A stretch of 64,000 nt of DNA from Gordionus sp. m RMFG-2023 (GCF_954871325.1 NC_088775.1:3645475-3709474), one strand, 5' to 3'. Counted from the first letter of the stretch, positions 48,201 through 59,040 are shown. A program made the numbers and translations. The notes: generated by a model from the sequence alone, not told the origin.

Positions 48201-51200
48201 CTTTTTTTAAAAAATTAACCAATAAAGTCGTCTCCCCTTTTTAAACATTTTAGTGTCATGTTGGTGTTTTACGTCAAAACAAAACAAAATTGATTTTGGT
48301 TAAAATTGCTATTTTACATTCATTATAATGAATAATTTTTTGTTTTTTATTTACCTTGTGGGAAGAGTTATTGTCAAAAACAATTGTCACAATTGTCGAG
48401 AGAGAAGCCAAACCAATTCTGACAATGAATAGAGAATGGGGAAAAGGTGGAGGGGGAGGGACAATCGCGATAGAACGAAATATAGTCGGAAAATATTATT
48501 TTTTTTTAAAGATATCTCGATACGTGCCGAATGCTATTTATTCTTAAATAATATATTATATTTATTTTTTATAAACTTGTAAGTGATCGTGATAGGGAGA
48601 AGGGGGAAAAATATGACATTCATTCGTATAAGAGATATTGTTTATTTATTTATTTTTTTTAAAAAAAAGGTCAAAAAAAATGAATTTTACATTTTTAAAG
48701 TGGTGTATTATATTATAATAATTATGCGCCTTTTATTATGATTGTAAAGAGATGCGGAATATTATAAACAATATATTTTTTTTAAAGAAATGATCGGGGT
48801 GAAGGAAATTGATGATGCAAGGAAATGATCAACCAATCATGGCGTCTCTTCCGGTTCGATTACTTATGACTTCCGATTTCCGTATTAGGGCGGGTCTTAG
48901 ACTAGGGATCAACCATTACCCGGCCCTTTAAAACTGTAAATCATGGGTGAAGGGGCAGGGAGGCAAGGGGTATGATGGAATCCCCCTTTATGCAAATTTT
49001 CATTAAAAACTTTTTTTTAGAGAACAGAAATTGATACCTCTCTAATAGCTATACTACCTTGCCCGCTTCCTCCTTAAAAAAAAAAAGAAAAAAATAGGGT
49101 AAGGCCCTTCAAAGAAATGACATATAATACCTATGATCCATTCATAATAATGCATTTGAAAGCGTCGTTGAATGCAAATCAGCTGTATCAGCCATTTTGG
49201 TAACCCATATAGTAATTATTCTCATGTTAAAAAAACTACTATTATAATTGATAACTTGCTTCCTTATTATCTCGATTATCAGGCTATTGTTTAATAAAGA
49301 TACCGTCAGACATAGGAATAAATTAGCTTCTCGTTTTAAAATCTTTAATAATGATATGGGTAACCAAAATGGGGTCCGCAGCTGTCTTCATCGATGTACA
49401 CTTTTAATGAATGCATCGTCAGTCTAGGTATTATTATATGCTATTGCTCCAAAGGGAGAGACCAATATAGACGAGATCATCCCAGAAAAAAAAAACCCCT
49501 TCTATATTTTTAGAAAAATTCTAGATGCGCCTTTATATAATTCGGGCGCGGTATTTAAGGTCTGGCCTAATTCTCATATAAATGTACAATATCGGATTTT
49601 CCTTAGGGAATCTAATTCTAAAATTTGAATCAGAGTTCTTAAGAGGAATCCCGGGAATCAAAATCCCGGGTATTGTTCTAAATAGTGTACGATAAATTTC
49701 AGTTTTTTCATCGGTTTTATAAACAGTTTCGAACCGGAACTTCGAAGTTCAAACCCGCGGCAAATCTAAGTTGACCGGAAGGAACCATTTTTTTAAAAAA
49801 TTCTCAATTAATTTTAGAAATAAATGGAAATTGGATGAAGGGAAAGCGAGAAGTTATAATTTATTTTTTGTTAATCTTCCATCTTTTAGAAAACTGATAC
49901 TGATAAGGTTATATCAAAGAAAATAGATCACGTGATATTTATATTCATATTCAGTGATGGATTATTAACCACCCGATCGCATTGATCGGGATCAACGCCG
50001 GCTAAGATATCACGAAAACCGCACTGGATTTACCGGAAGCCGTCAAATCGATCAATAATATCGCATTTAGCATCAACGTACAGCTGGGTAAACACAATCA
50101 TTTCAAAAGGTAAAAATAATTTAATGGTCAAATGGAAAATAATCAATTTAAAAATATATTAATGAAAGATAATCGATGTTTACATTATATATATATATAA
50201 AAATAAAATTAATTAGGGCAGTAATTGATCAATTTTTATAAATATTATGTATATAGTTTATAAATACAATTAAAAAATTATAATTACATTTAAAAAAATC
50301 ATTCTATAAAATATTTACGCACGGGAAAGAAGAAAAAATGCTAATATTTTAAATTTATAATTATTTAATTTTAAAAGGTAATCAATTAATTTAATTTCAC
50401 GTTTTTAAAAGTTTTTTTCTTCTATAGTAATTATTCCCTTCCTCTTCTCTTTCTTCATTTCTTTCATTCATTTATTTCTTTCTTTCTTTCATTTATTTCA
50501 GGCCCGAATATTTTTCTTTTTTTTATCACCACTCATAAATCACTTTTAGATAAAATATTAAAAAAATTATAATATTTTTTAAAATCGACTCAAGCATTTA
50601 ATGGTTGGTGCCTTCCTTGATTGATAAATAAAAAATTATATATATATACATATTAGTTTTTTCTTAATATATATTCAATATAATTTTTTCTTATTTATTA
50701 TTAGGAATCAATAAATCATAGTTCATTTTAATATTTATAATATATTTTTTATTATATATACCATAAAATATTTAAAAAATATAGAATGTAAGTATGTGAT
50801 TATGGTAGTAGTTTTTGAAAAAAAAGAAGAAGTTAAGGACATAAATCGTATAGTTAATTAAAATTATCATAATAATACCTAGACTAACGATGCATCCATA
50901 ATTAATGCATTTGAAAGGGTTGTTGAATGCAAATCAGCTGGAACCGCCATTTTGTTAACCCGTATAGTAATTAATTTACGTGTTAAAAACTATTATTAAA
51001 TTGATAACTCGCTTTCTTATTATCGATAATCAGACAATTCTTTATTAGAGTTCGCGTCAAACATAGGAGTAAATTGGCCTCAAGTTAAAAATTTTTAATA
51101 ATGATATGGGTAACCAAAATGGCGTCCCCAGCTGTTTTTCATTGATGTACACTTTTAATGAATGCGTATTTATTATATGTCATTAATAATAATATAGTAC

Positions 51201-53349
51201 TTCTTCAAAAACTTATTCGATATTTTATTCGTACTCGAATATAAATTAGTAAGAATTATTTGATTCAAAATATCGAATACAAATATTTCATTATTCGATC
51301 AATTAAAAACCCTGCCCGGATTTTTTAAAATCACGCCATTTTTTTAGCGCGCATTTGGCTGGTTCCGGGCTATAAAATATAGTAAATAATTGAATGGAAT
51401 AAGAGATTCTTAGAAGGAGGGACCGAACAGGAGAAAGTGATTCAAGGAATATTTAAAGAAAGAAAGAAATTCGAGATAGTTTGGGGATGTGAGATCAGAC
51501 GGAGTAGTAAATTAGAAATTTAACGAGAGACCAATTAACAGAAAAATTAAAGGAGCTTGGAGAAATATAATTTTTAAGATTTCTAGGAAACCACCGTCCC
51601 CCTTCCTTTTTTAAAATGTCGGAAACTCGTTCTATCAGCTGATAATTGAATCCATGCGGGGCAGTCGCCATTTTTTTTATTTTTAATTTATTTCTTTCTC
51701 CTTCCTTGTTATAGTATACCAATGTATATGAAAACGAAAACAAAAATGACGTGGGAAATTATGAGGAAAGGAAATATTTTTTAAAAAAAGAAATATAAGG
51801 TTAATTTCTCCTTAATTATTAATTACCTAATTACCATATTTATGCATATGGCGCGAAATTTCACTAAATAACTATGTGTCGAATAGCAAACAACACAAAA
51901 AAAAATGTTGAATTAAAATAACATCAAAACAAAAACTAAGATAATATATATTTTTTTTGTAAAAAAATTTTTGAACTTTTTTCTCACTCATTAATTCTAA
52001 TTCCGCTGTGAATAAACGAAAAATTAATTTCCTTCGCGAAAAAAAATAAAAAAAAACAAAAATTAAAGAGATTGGAAGGACGGAAAATAAAAAATATAAG
52101 TAAAAATAAATTGGAAATGTATTTTAAATTTGTAGAAGTTTTAAAAGGGAACAGTCTAACTCGGTCCAATTCTAATTCCGCTGTGAATAAACGAAAAATT
52201 AATTTCCTACGCGAAAAGAAAAAAATTAAAGAGATTGGAAGGATGGAAAATAAATAAATGAAATAAATAAAAGAAGATAGGAAAAAATAAATTGGAATTG
52301 TATTTTTTTTAAAAATTTGTAGAAGTTTAAAAGGGAACAGTCTAACTTGATCAATGTAAGAATTAATGCGATATAAATAATGTTATTGTTATAAATTCCC
52401 AAATGGAAAATATATTTCCCATTTATTTAAATTACATCGACAACGACGTGTGAAACCGAACCCTAGGGAGTTTATTTTTTTTTAAAAAAACTAATTATTT
52501 ATTACGTCAATTGTGTTTTTTAATACTTTTTTAGTTATAAAATGGTATTCAAAAAAAATGGACATTGTGAATAATCGCAAACACGATTATTCTCAGGGTT
52601 GGCAATTTGTCAATTTCAAAGGTCAATCACAGACTAATTCATATTAATACTATCCTAGAGGCAACCAGGCTTGGAAATCGCCCATACTGAAATCTTATTT
52701 TAGGCGATATTGGCATACGCCTCTCAAACATCAAATAATTTCGCTCAAATGCGAATTCCTGTCACTTTAAACCAACATATAAATAATTTTCTAGCAATTT
52801 AGTACTTAACTTACCGTCACCGGCTGCACGTAACATAAGCCTATATATCTTATTGTATGCTTCTTTGTTTACAACGGGAAATAAAATTAATATTCGATAA
52901 ATAAAAGGAATAAAGGGAATTTGGGGGGGGGGGGTGCTAAAAAAACTGAAAATTATTCTGCTCATGTTTAGTAAGTAGGCCAATTGTGTTTTAGAAGTTA
53001 AATGAATGAACGGTCATATTGTAAAAGGTTGCGAAACTATAGTAGTTTACTATTTATAAGCCCGAACTACGTTTCGGAACCGGAGTTAAAACCCGGAGTT
53101 AAATCTAAGGGGAACTAAAACAGCCCCTTAGAAAAATCGTCAGAGCCAGAACCTTGCTTAGAATCCTGGTTCTAAACTCTGAAACAAAGTAATAATAACT
53201 ACCAAAAGTTTATATTATACGCTGAAACTTACAAGGTACGGTCCTCAGGTACAAATTCTCGCGTATCTGCTGTTGGAGAAGACGTTCTTGGGAACCAATG
53301 GCGAATATTTGGGATAAGAAAGTATGAAGTTCCTGCGGAAATCCCGAGT
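30249..53349 (-). CDS. MAGI: MAGI-family scaffold (GuK + three PDZ), 11 exons, 5' end missing
   Basis: MAGI proteins are membrane-associated scaffolds at cell junctions. Exons: 53233-53349, 42490-42609, 41321-42221, 39585-39667, 38337-38531, 37045-37631, 34568-34670, 33581-33850, 32556-32701, 31831-32049, 30249-30521 (stop). They total 3014 bases and read as 1003 codons plus stop, all phases matching. Exons 1-3 hold the short MAGI guanylate-kinase-like region: LHTFLSQIF, QQQIRENLY, then CTTRQPRPGE and GLDYIFL, ending GVYDGNLYGTPLP. Next comes a Ser/Asn/Pro-rich linker of about 290 residues, then PDZ1 (KGFGFTILG; VNVLGHSHSDILDLF, about 427-508), a linker, PDZ4-type (DGFGFIILSS; ADKCPLLRVGQKILAING, about 668-790, with a Ser/Asn insert near its second helix) and PDZ5-type (RGFGFSIRGG; VGDEILEING, about 864-946). 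Human-type PDZ2 and PDZ3 are absent and no intact WW domain is seen. PDZ0 and the start codon were not found up to 64000. Confidence 0.9.
32165..32215 (+). repeat. Short LINE-tail remnant
   Basis: The string gagaaagctggccaacctgaaaatcgccattaaacga matches the tails near 1908 and 5436, with a small internal gap. It lies just upstream of a MAGI exon. Confidence 0.4.
32790..33068. mobile_element. hAT-type MITE with CCGGGCC-rich ends
   Basis: The ends tagtgatctgcagacccg and ctttgcagatctcta are inverted copies, followed inward by ccggcccggcccgaa and its inverse ttcgggccgggcc-like block. Flanks GAGTGCAT (32782-32789) and GAGTGCTT (33069-33076) make an 8-bp target duplication with one mismatch, as expected for hAT. 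It lies in a MAGI intron. Confidence 0.8.
33305..33363 (-). other. Possible 59-base cassette exon of the MAGI gene
   Basis: A minus-strand segment with an acag acceptor and a gtatga donor lies between the PDZ4 exon (33581-33850) and the next one. It enters in phase 1 and reads DINHSKNTLKSANDYYDNPK with no stop. It leaves in phase 0, so it cannot join the acceptor at 32701 used in the main model. It would fit an internal acceptor whose exon starts at 32666. Either it is not an exon, or it is used together with that alternative acceptor. Confidence 0.3.
34370..34452. mobile_element. 80-base palindromic element
   Basis: The ends acgctgcgtttaaaacgtt and aagcgttttaaccgcggcgt are inverted copies around a short AT core. 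It is probably a minimal MITE; no target duplication was fixed. Confidence 0.5.
34880..35062 (+). CDS. Unassigned short ORF in a MAGI intron
   Basis: A 60-codon plus-strand frame containing WTELAGFSPLSQTIEE and EMKRCQSLLKRCYRDSV. Its composition is more protein-like than its surroundings, but I recognise no family. It is antisense to the MAGI gene, inside the intron between exons 37045-37631 and 34568-34670. It could be a fragment of a mobile-element protein, a nested exon, or chance. Confidence 0.2.
   Translation: MLIFLLRPVDWTELAGFSPLSQTIEENYLNEMKRCQSLLKRCYRDSVLSIYLRTRTKTKY
36145..36500. mobile_element. MITE with 25-bp inverted ends
   Basis: The left end tcggtctagaattggagtgc and the right end gcacgccaattttagaccga are inverted copies, each continuing inward into ctccac/gtggag. 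The interior is AT-rich without a frame. It is in the MAGI intron between 34670 and 37045. Confidence 0.7.
39083..39221. mobile_element. MITE family A, short copy
   Basis: TA, then gtgttgttaaacggctc at the left and gagccgtttaacaacac, then TA at the right. At 139 bp it lacks part of the second arm seen in fuller copies. Confidence 0.78.
39585..39667 (-). other. MAGI exon with a probable WW-domain relic
   Basis: This 83-base minus-strand exon fits the MAGI model only one way. The preceding exon ends in phase 2 (GG|) and the following one begins in phase 1, and this exon has exactly the required length, with an ag acceptor and a gtataa donor. It reads GNVVKIRDAKCGINGYST and onward. Compared with the second WW domain of vertebrate MAGI (GWEKIEDPVYGIYYVDH), the K-I-x-D...G-I core lines up, but the first tryptophan and the YY pair are absent. 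The exon assignment rests on phase and splice sites; the WW relic reading is by-eye similarity only. Confidence 0.55.
39896..40370. repeat. Tandem duplication, three units
   Basis: Three successive copies start at about 39896, 40094 and 40241. Shared blocks include tatcaggttt, tgacttgaaaatata, attaaaac and gctgt.cgccattta. The first unit is longer. It lies in a MAGI intron, next to the putative WW-relic exon. Confidence 0.75.
40527..40724. mobile_element. MITE family A, diverged copy
   Basis: Left gtgttgttacacggctcac and right gagccatttaacgacac before TA, with inner blocks matching the family. The left TA is changed. Confidence 0.65.
41012..41149. mobile_element. hAT-type MITE, decayed copy
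   Basis: The right end gcccgacgcggatcactaa is the complement of the tagtgatc terminus of the element at 32790. Inside are inverted ggtcgggct and cggaatcgggtcgg blocks. The left end is approximate. It lies about 170 bases from the 3' border of the MAGI linker exon. Confidence 0.55.
43449..43663. mobile_element. MITE with GC-rich inverted ends
   Basis: The left end attcatagcggcgcga, later gcgatttaacagctga, is the inverse of the right end tcagctgttaaatcgc followed by gccactatgaat. About 215 bp with an AT-rich middle, in the 10.6 kb first MAGI intron seen here. Confidence 0.7.
45300..45880 (+). mobile_element. hAT transposase C-terminal fragment with CCGGGCC end
   Basis: The plus strand around 45530-45660 reads a diverged hAT dimerisation block (SVERVFSF in one frame, then VVHSKLRNRLGTRK in another), followed by a tail of about 50 codons. 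Immediately downstream come ccgggccgggtc blocks (about 45700-45860) like those inside the MITE at 32790. The frames are broken. The pairing suggests that the CCGGGCC-rich MITEs derive from this transposon lineage; the 5' extent is uncertain. Confidence 0.6.
46780..47102. mobile_element. MITE family B copy with 17-bp flanking direct repeat
   Basis: The ends atgacatatataatacctag and ctaggtattatatatg are inverted copies, with inner blocks tgcaaatcagctgga and ggtcaagctgatttgc also inverted. It is flanked by exact copies of TGCCATTGTTCGCGATC at 46763-46779 and 47103-47119. Confidence 0.75.
49117..49440. mobile_element. MITE family B copy
   Basis: It begins atgacatataataccta and ends gtctaggtattattatatg, with inner aatgcaaatcagctgtatca and the inverted agctgtcttcat blocks. 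324 bp, first MAGI intron. Confidence 0.75.
49951..50111. other. GC-rich coding-like island, unassigned
   Basis: An unusually GC-rich stretch within AT-rich intron. On the plus strand it reads ITKTALDLPEAVKSINNI and SINVQLGKHNHFKR up to a gtaaaa donor. On the minus strand it reads IVFTQLYVDAKCDIIDRFDG and LAGVDPDQCDRVVNNPS either side of a possible 32-nt intron. I recognise no family in either direction and cannot choose the strand. It could be an unrecognised exon or a fragment of an element. Confidence 0.25.
50866..51186. mobile_element. MITE family B copy
   Basis: It begins around aataatacctagactaacg and ends gcgtatttattatatgtcat, with the same inner aaatcagctgg and ccagctg blocks as its relatives. 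First MAGI intron. Confidence 0.72.
51991..52350. repeat. Tandem duplication, two units of about 170 bp
   Basis: Both units contain taattctaattccgctgtga, then aacgaaaaattaatttcct, agagattggaagga and aagggaacagtctaact. The second unit is slightly longer. First MAGI intron. Confidence 0.75.
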
Positions 53350-54017
53350 CTAAAATAAATTTTTATTTTTCAATAAATAAATAATTTTCGAAGATTGGAA
53401 TAGAAAATTTTGTCTAAAAAAGGGTATTTTCGCTAATATATAACCTTTGAATTCGGGGGGGGGGGTGATTGGGTAACGAAATTTCGCCTTAGCTCAAGTT
53501 CGTGTCGGGATTAGGACTTTAAAGGTCCTAAACTTTTCTACTGGGGAAGAAGCCTCGAGGAAAATCACCTTAACCTGATAACACCGACAACAAACTAAAG
53601 ATTTGCGAAATAGCAAATTTTGGCATGTAGTCGCAAAACTGATGCAAATTTGTATAAAAATAAGAATTCGAAAAAATTACACAAATTATTAAGATATAAA
53701 AAAAACGTTCATTGTCATTCAAAACATATTTCAAAAAATCGGTAAATATTTCCTTAAATTTTTCTCCAATGACCATCAACAACTGATTGATAAAAAAAAG
53801 TTGAAAATGTCATTTTTATATGTCAAAAATGTTTGGTAAACGGATTCCCATTTATAATTCAAATTCAAATAGTTTTTAAAAAAAAATTCGTGCGCATAAA
53901 ACCGACCCGGCGTTTTAATTGGAATATTTGACCCGACCCGAACTCTAATTTTGAATCGTTCTTTTCAGATTCGGGCCAAGTTTCGGTTTTTGTTATTTTC
54001 CGTAAAACATGACTTTA

Positions 54018-54190
54018 GTGTTGTTAAACGACTTAACTCAATATTTAGCTATGCAAGCTTGGAGATTTTTTGCTGATAGATGACAGAAAGGTTAGAACAT
54101 CTATTAACGAAACCTTTGAGACTTGCCTAATAACATTTTGGCTAAAATCTCGACTTTAAAATCGGTTAAATTTAGCCATTTAACAACAAC
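54018..54190. mobile_element. MITE family A copy
   Basis: After TA it begins gtgttgttaaacgactta and it ends atttaacaacaac before TA, with family inner blocks. It is the first part of a larger repeated segment continuing to about 55440. Confidence 0.7.
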
Positions 54191-55440
54191 TAGACGATTT
54201 GAATATATAGATTGGCAGGGTGCCTTCAAATCGCTTTATTTAAAAAAAAAATTTATGATTCAAACGCGAAATTCTATCTTGTTTTTCATCGGTTCAAAAA
54301 AATTTAATTGGTCGAAAGAAGAAACACGTGTACTTTTCTTGGAATCACTCTTTGCCGTTGATATCAAATTTATTGAGGAAAAGCATAGAATAATGATGCT
54401 TACTACCTTAAGGGATTACCTATCAAATTTGTGTTATGTTTATTTTTCATTTGGATAGGCATTACCAAATATAATTATAATATATTTATTTGAAAAATCG
54501 TGATTTTTGGAAAGTTTCTGTGGCCTAGTCGGCAAGAGCGTTGCTTACTATTCCGATGGTTGTGGGTTCGAATCCCAGCAATGATCATTTTTTTTCTCTT
54601 AATCTAACTTGGTGGTTCGGTCCTTGGGGGGTGATATATAGGAAGCCGGACTCAACCACGTGATTCCGTTATAATAATATGTTAAATAATAAGGGTCTTA
54701 TTACATTTTAATAAATTTTGGTATTTGGTAGTATATATCAAATAAAAATTGTAAAATCACGATTCGCTCGGTTTTGCCTTTGGTAGTAAGCATCATTAAC
54801 CTCAAAAACGGGAAATTCTTATTGTTTTTATTCTAGTTATCGAAAGTTTAAGGGGAAAATACGGTAAAACACTAAAAGCTAAACGGTGATCGGTTCAAAA
54901 AAAATTTGATTGGTCGAAAGAAGAAACACGTGATAAATCCTGACAATTATTCGGAGAAACCTTTATAACATTTTGGCTAAAAAAATCTCAATTTTAAAAT
55001 TGGCTAAATTTAGCCATTTAAAAAACACTACACGATTTGAATATATAGATTCGCAGGGTGCCTTCAAATTGCTTTAAAAAAAAATTTAGGATTCAAACGC
55101 GAAATTCTATCTTGTTTTTCATCGGTTTAAAAAAATTTGATTGGTCGAAAGAAGAAAGACGTGATAAATCCTGACAATAATTTTATTCGAGGAAACCTTG
55201 AGATTTGCGTATTAACATTTTGGCTAAAATCTCAATTTTAAAATCGGCTAAATTTAACCATTTTAAAAACACTACATGATTTGAATAAATAGATTCGCCC
55301 TTCAAAATTAGAACGCGAAATTCATTTTGTTTTTTTCTCGTTACCGAAAATTTAAGGGAAAAATACGATACGGATCAATGAAATGCTAAACAGTGATTGG
55401 TTCAAAAAATTTTGATTGGTCGAATAAAGAAACACGTGAT
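54190..55440. repeat. Three dispersed copies of a MITE-half plus flank unit
   Basis: Copies near 54120-54330, 54960-55165 and 55200-55440 share a half family A element (aacattttggctaaaatctc, aaatttagccattt), then gatttgaatatatagatt, cagggtgccttcaaat, aacgcgaaattctat and ttggtcgaaagaagaaa. The copies decay progressively, suggesting local duplication after the MITE inserted. Confidence 0.65.
54519..54596 (+). ncRNA. tRNA-like pol III unit (SINE head or tRNA pseudogene)
   Basis: Internal promoter boxes are clear: an A box, tggcctagtcggca, and a perfect B box, ggttcgaatcc, followed by a run of seven T as terminator. The acceptor stem has mismatches and the anticodon stem does not form a standard seven-base loop, so it is unlikely to be a working tRNA. 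It may be the head of a SINE, but I found no second copy here to prove that. Confidence 0.5.
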
Positions 55441-56207
55441 TAATTCCTAACAAATAATTTTATTTCGGAAATATTTTAGATACGAAATTTTCGAATAATT
55501 TATGGGGCCCTTTAAGCTCTTTGGTAGTTAATTTATTTTTTTTCCTCAAACCCCTTATTTAAGATAATATTTAAGGCTAATAAAAAAAAACGAATTTTTT
55601 ATATAACATAAATTATTTTAATATATTTTTTTTAAGTTGGTAAAAGCAAAATTTAACAAAATTAATATATTTTTTTTGTAAAAAAAGAAAAAATGTATAG
55701 CTAGCTAAATATTTTATTTTTATTAGCATAATCCCCCCCAATAATTGTTAATTAATACAATAATAATAAATGTAAATAATCTATGACTCAAGGCTGTAAA
55801 CCCTCTTCCTAAAAACAAAGGGTTGAGGGCTAGGTTCTAGTTCAGTGAAATATTCCCTGACCAGGTTGGGATTCAGGGCTCGGGTCCAGAAAAAAAATAA
55901 AGACTTATAAAATTTAGTAAAAGTAAACAGAAATCAGTTTTTTTTAAAACTATATTTAGCCCTTATACCATAAAATATAATTTTATCATTTATATAATTA
56001 AAATATATGCGAATTACCATGATATCTTCCAAAATCGATATGTTAAAAAACTAAAATTTAGATTCTTTTGATGTCTAACTTTGACAGTTCATTGCAACTT
56101 GCATTTAATAAAGCTATTTTAACATTGTGATTATGTGTTTTTTTTTTAAATTTGGTACATTTAATTTTAAATAATCCAACACACAAAAAATATATGTTTC
56201 CCAAATA

Positions 56208-56394
56208 GTGCTGTTAAACCACTCGTTTTGAGCCGAATTTTTTAAAATCGCCAACTTAATATTTGCCAGAAAAATATTGACTAAACCTAGAGATTTCGAT
56301 AATATATGTCTAGACCCTCTGTGCCTTCTATGATCAAAATCTTGCGTAATATTTTTCTGGATGAAAGTTAGCCATTTTTGAGGTTTAACAACAC
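56208..56394. mobile_element. MITE family A copy
   Basis: TA, then gtgctgttaaaccactc at the left and ggtttaacaacac, then TA at the right; inner gccagaaaaatattgact is inverted against atttttctggatgaaag. Confidence 0.75.
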
Positions 56395-57107
56395 TATTTC
56401 AAAATATATATTATTATATTATAAACATTATCTCTATATATAAAAAAAAAGAGTTACAAAATATGTTTGTAAAAATTTCTCCCAAATTGTTTAAAAAAAT
56501 TTTTCAGAAGTTTCAAAAACTTTTTCTATATAAAATCGTAAATGTTAATTTTTTTTCAAATTTTCCAGAATTATATTTTTGGCATGTTTTTAAAACAAAA
56601 AGAACGCTATCTTTTTGATATTTTGGACGTTAGTCTTAAAAAACAATTTATTAAAGTTATAAACCTAATTTAAAATTTAGGGGTAAAACTAACCCCGTAC
56701 TAGCTTATTTTACCGTTAGTTAACCCATTCTATCCTCTTTCCTTCTCAGAGAAAGAAGGATTATTATCGCCGCTCCTATAATAGAAGTGATAATATTACG
56801 CGGTTTCATTAGAGCGTACGCGGATCGGTTAAAATCCGACCTAACTCAGAGAGACCGAATTTTTTCCTAAAGTAATTTATAAACCTTTTTTTTTATTTTC
56901 CTCTAGCTCATATATATAAAGTTTACTCGCTTTTCGAAAAAGTCGTATCCTCGATCCAAATATTTCCCCTTTTAATCTTATTTTTCGAGATCGGATACCT
57001 ATTTATAAAATACAAATTCGGTTCGAACCCGGATATTCTAAAAAAATATTCGTATAGCCCGAATCAAATATTTTAAAATATCGGGTCGAGCTTTGTTGAC
57101 GGTAAGT

Positions 57108-57123
57108 GGGGGGGGGGGGGGGG
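57108..57123 (+). repeat. Poly-G run of 16
   Basis: The longest of many uninterrupted G or C runs. Others on the plus strand lie near 17135, 52923, 53455, 60911 and 63166, with C runs near 5047, 21139 and 58292. Confidence 0.9.
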
Positions 57124-59040
57124 AGAGAAGAAATAAAGAAAATTATTAAAATTAAGAAAGTTCGATTTATCGTCTTATAAAAAAAAATATATATATATAT
57201 AAGACAAAATCTTCCATCCATCTTCGTTTAGAAAAAGAAAAAACTGAATACAAATTTGTCAGGAAATTTATTATTTAAAATCTGATCTTAAAGAGTGTTA
57301 ATATTATAATAAACAAAAAAAATGGTATTGATTTAATAAAGGATAAATTTCAGCGCTTTTGATGTAATGGAGAGAGAGCGTGGTGGGGAAATTAATTCCA
57401 ATATTTTAACTCAAAGTATTAGTATTTTAATAAAACGAGTTGGAAATTGACATTTTTAATTGTTATTTAGATGAAAAATATTCTCATATTTCCTTTACAA
57501 TTTTTTTTCTTTTTCATTCTTTCTTTCTTTTTCATATTTTTCTTTCGTTTTTATTTTTCATCTTTTCTTTCTTATTTTATTTTTATTTTCCCCTTGTTTC
57601 TTATCTTTTAATTATTTAAAAAGAAATTCTTTTTATAAAATGATAAAAAAAAATATTTTTTTTATAAAAAGGGAAATTTTTATTTTTTACAGATAATCTT
57701 CATGAGATTTAAAGTCGCCACTCGTGTCTGTAGAGTATTTTAATAAGCTTTTTTTTCTCTTTAATTCAGTCATTCTTTTCTCTTTCTTTCTTCTATTTCA
57801 TTTCTTTAATTCTTCCTTCTTTTTTAAAAAAAATTTAAATTAACTCCTTTTTTATCCTCCGAGAAAATAAAAACAAGTAGTGAAATCTACCCTCTTCCCC
57901 CCCCCACCTCACACTCCTTTCAATTTTTTTTATATAAATCAGGTAAATTAATATCAATTTGGAACATATGATTTGGCGGTAAACCGAAATTTTTCATTTG
58001 CAAATATTAATTTTACATATAAATTAAATCAATAAATAATATTGTATTATTATTTAAAAAATAAAATTAATTCTATTGAAAGTTCAAATTAAATCAAAAA
58101 AATTGAAAAAAATTAATTCTTACATAAGATTAAAAAAATTCTACAAAAAAAGCACAAAAAGTTAACTGAAGTATTAATAATAGTATCAAAAAGGCTAAAT
58201 AAATAATCTTTTTTAGATTAGTAAAAAAAAAATTTAAATTTACCATATTTTTAATAATCTATGATATTGGTTTAAAAGAAAGTCAGCTGACTCCCCCCCC
58301 CCCATGTTTAATTTTATCACTCGTATTAGGCCTTAAGAGATAATCCAATACTTTGGATTCTCAAAAATGTCCTCCTGGATTTTTAAATCCAGCTTCCATA
58401 CAAATCCGGGAAAGGGTAGGAGCAATTTGTCTCATGTATCTTTTTGCTTAGAGGCCGATCTATAAAAATCATAAGGGAGTAGTTTGGGCCCGTGTAACGT
58501 TTCAGAGGTAACTCTAGCTAAAAAAAAGTAATCCAATAGTATATTTAAATGGTTTATGGAACAAAAAAAAACATAGCTAAATATAACAATTCTCACATTT
58601 TAATAATAATAATGTTTTAAGGTATAATATCAATGCGAAAAAATTGATAAAATTGCATTAACTGCCTAACTGTCATCTTTTTTTTAAATATAATTTAATC
58701 TGTCAGGTTTAACAGTTCACGTGATACATTAAATAATCAGCTGACAAGTCGGTCACCGATTAGATTAAAACTCCGGATAAAGATAATGTACGTGATCAAA
58801 ACAAATTCCATATCTAGTGATCCTTTACGTCATATCGCATCTTCGTCAACGAAGTTTGTGGTTCACAAAATGGATTCCAAATAGATTACTTTTTAAATAA
58901 CTTTTGCAACGTTACACCAGGGTAATCCATATTGCATCGTTTTATTTATTGTTTATAATGTAATTTTGTTTACTCTTCGGGTGGGTCATTCGAATGGGAG
59001 AGTTTAAACCTTTTTTTTTAAATGACAGGATTTGGGTTAC

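Noticed and set aside
48356-48547. ORF with a poly-Gly stretch
   Set aside because: It arises from a G-rich run. No conserved features were seen on either strand and no neighbouring exons fit.
52815-52880. Minus-strand exon-like segment reading AYNKIYRLMLRAAGDG with a gtaagt donor
   Set aside because: It lies between two MAGI exons whose split Cys codon already matches exactly (T|GC), so inclusion would break the frame. No family was recognised.
57694-57735. Short minus-strand exon candidate (TSGDFKSHEDYL) considered for MAGI PDZ0
   Set aside because: The borders look like splice sites, but 12 residues with no PDZ signature are not enough in such AT-rich DNA.
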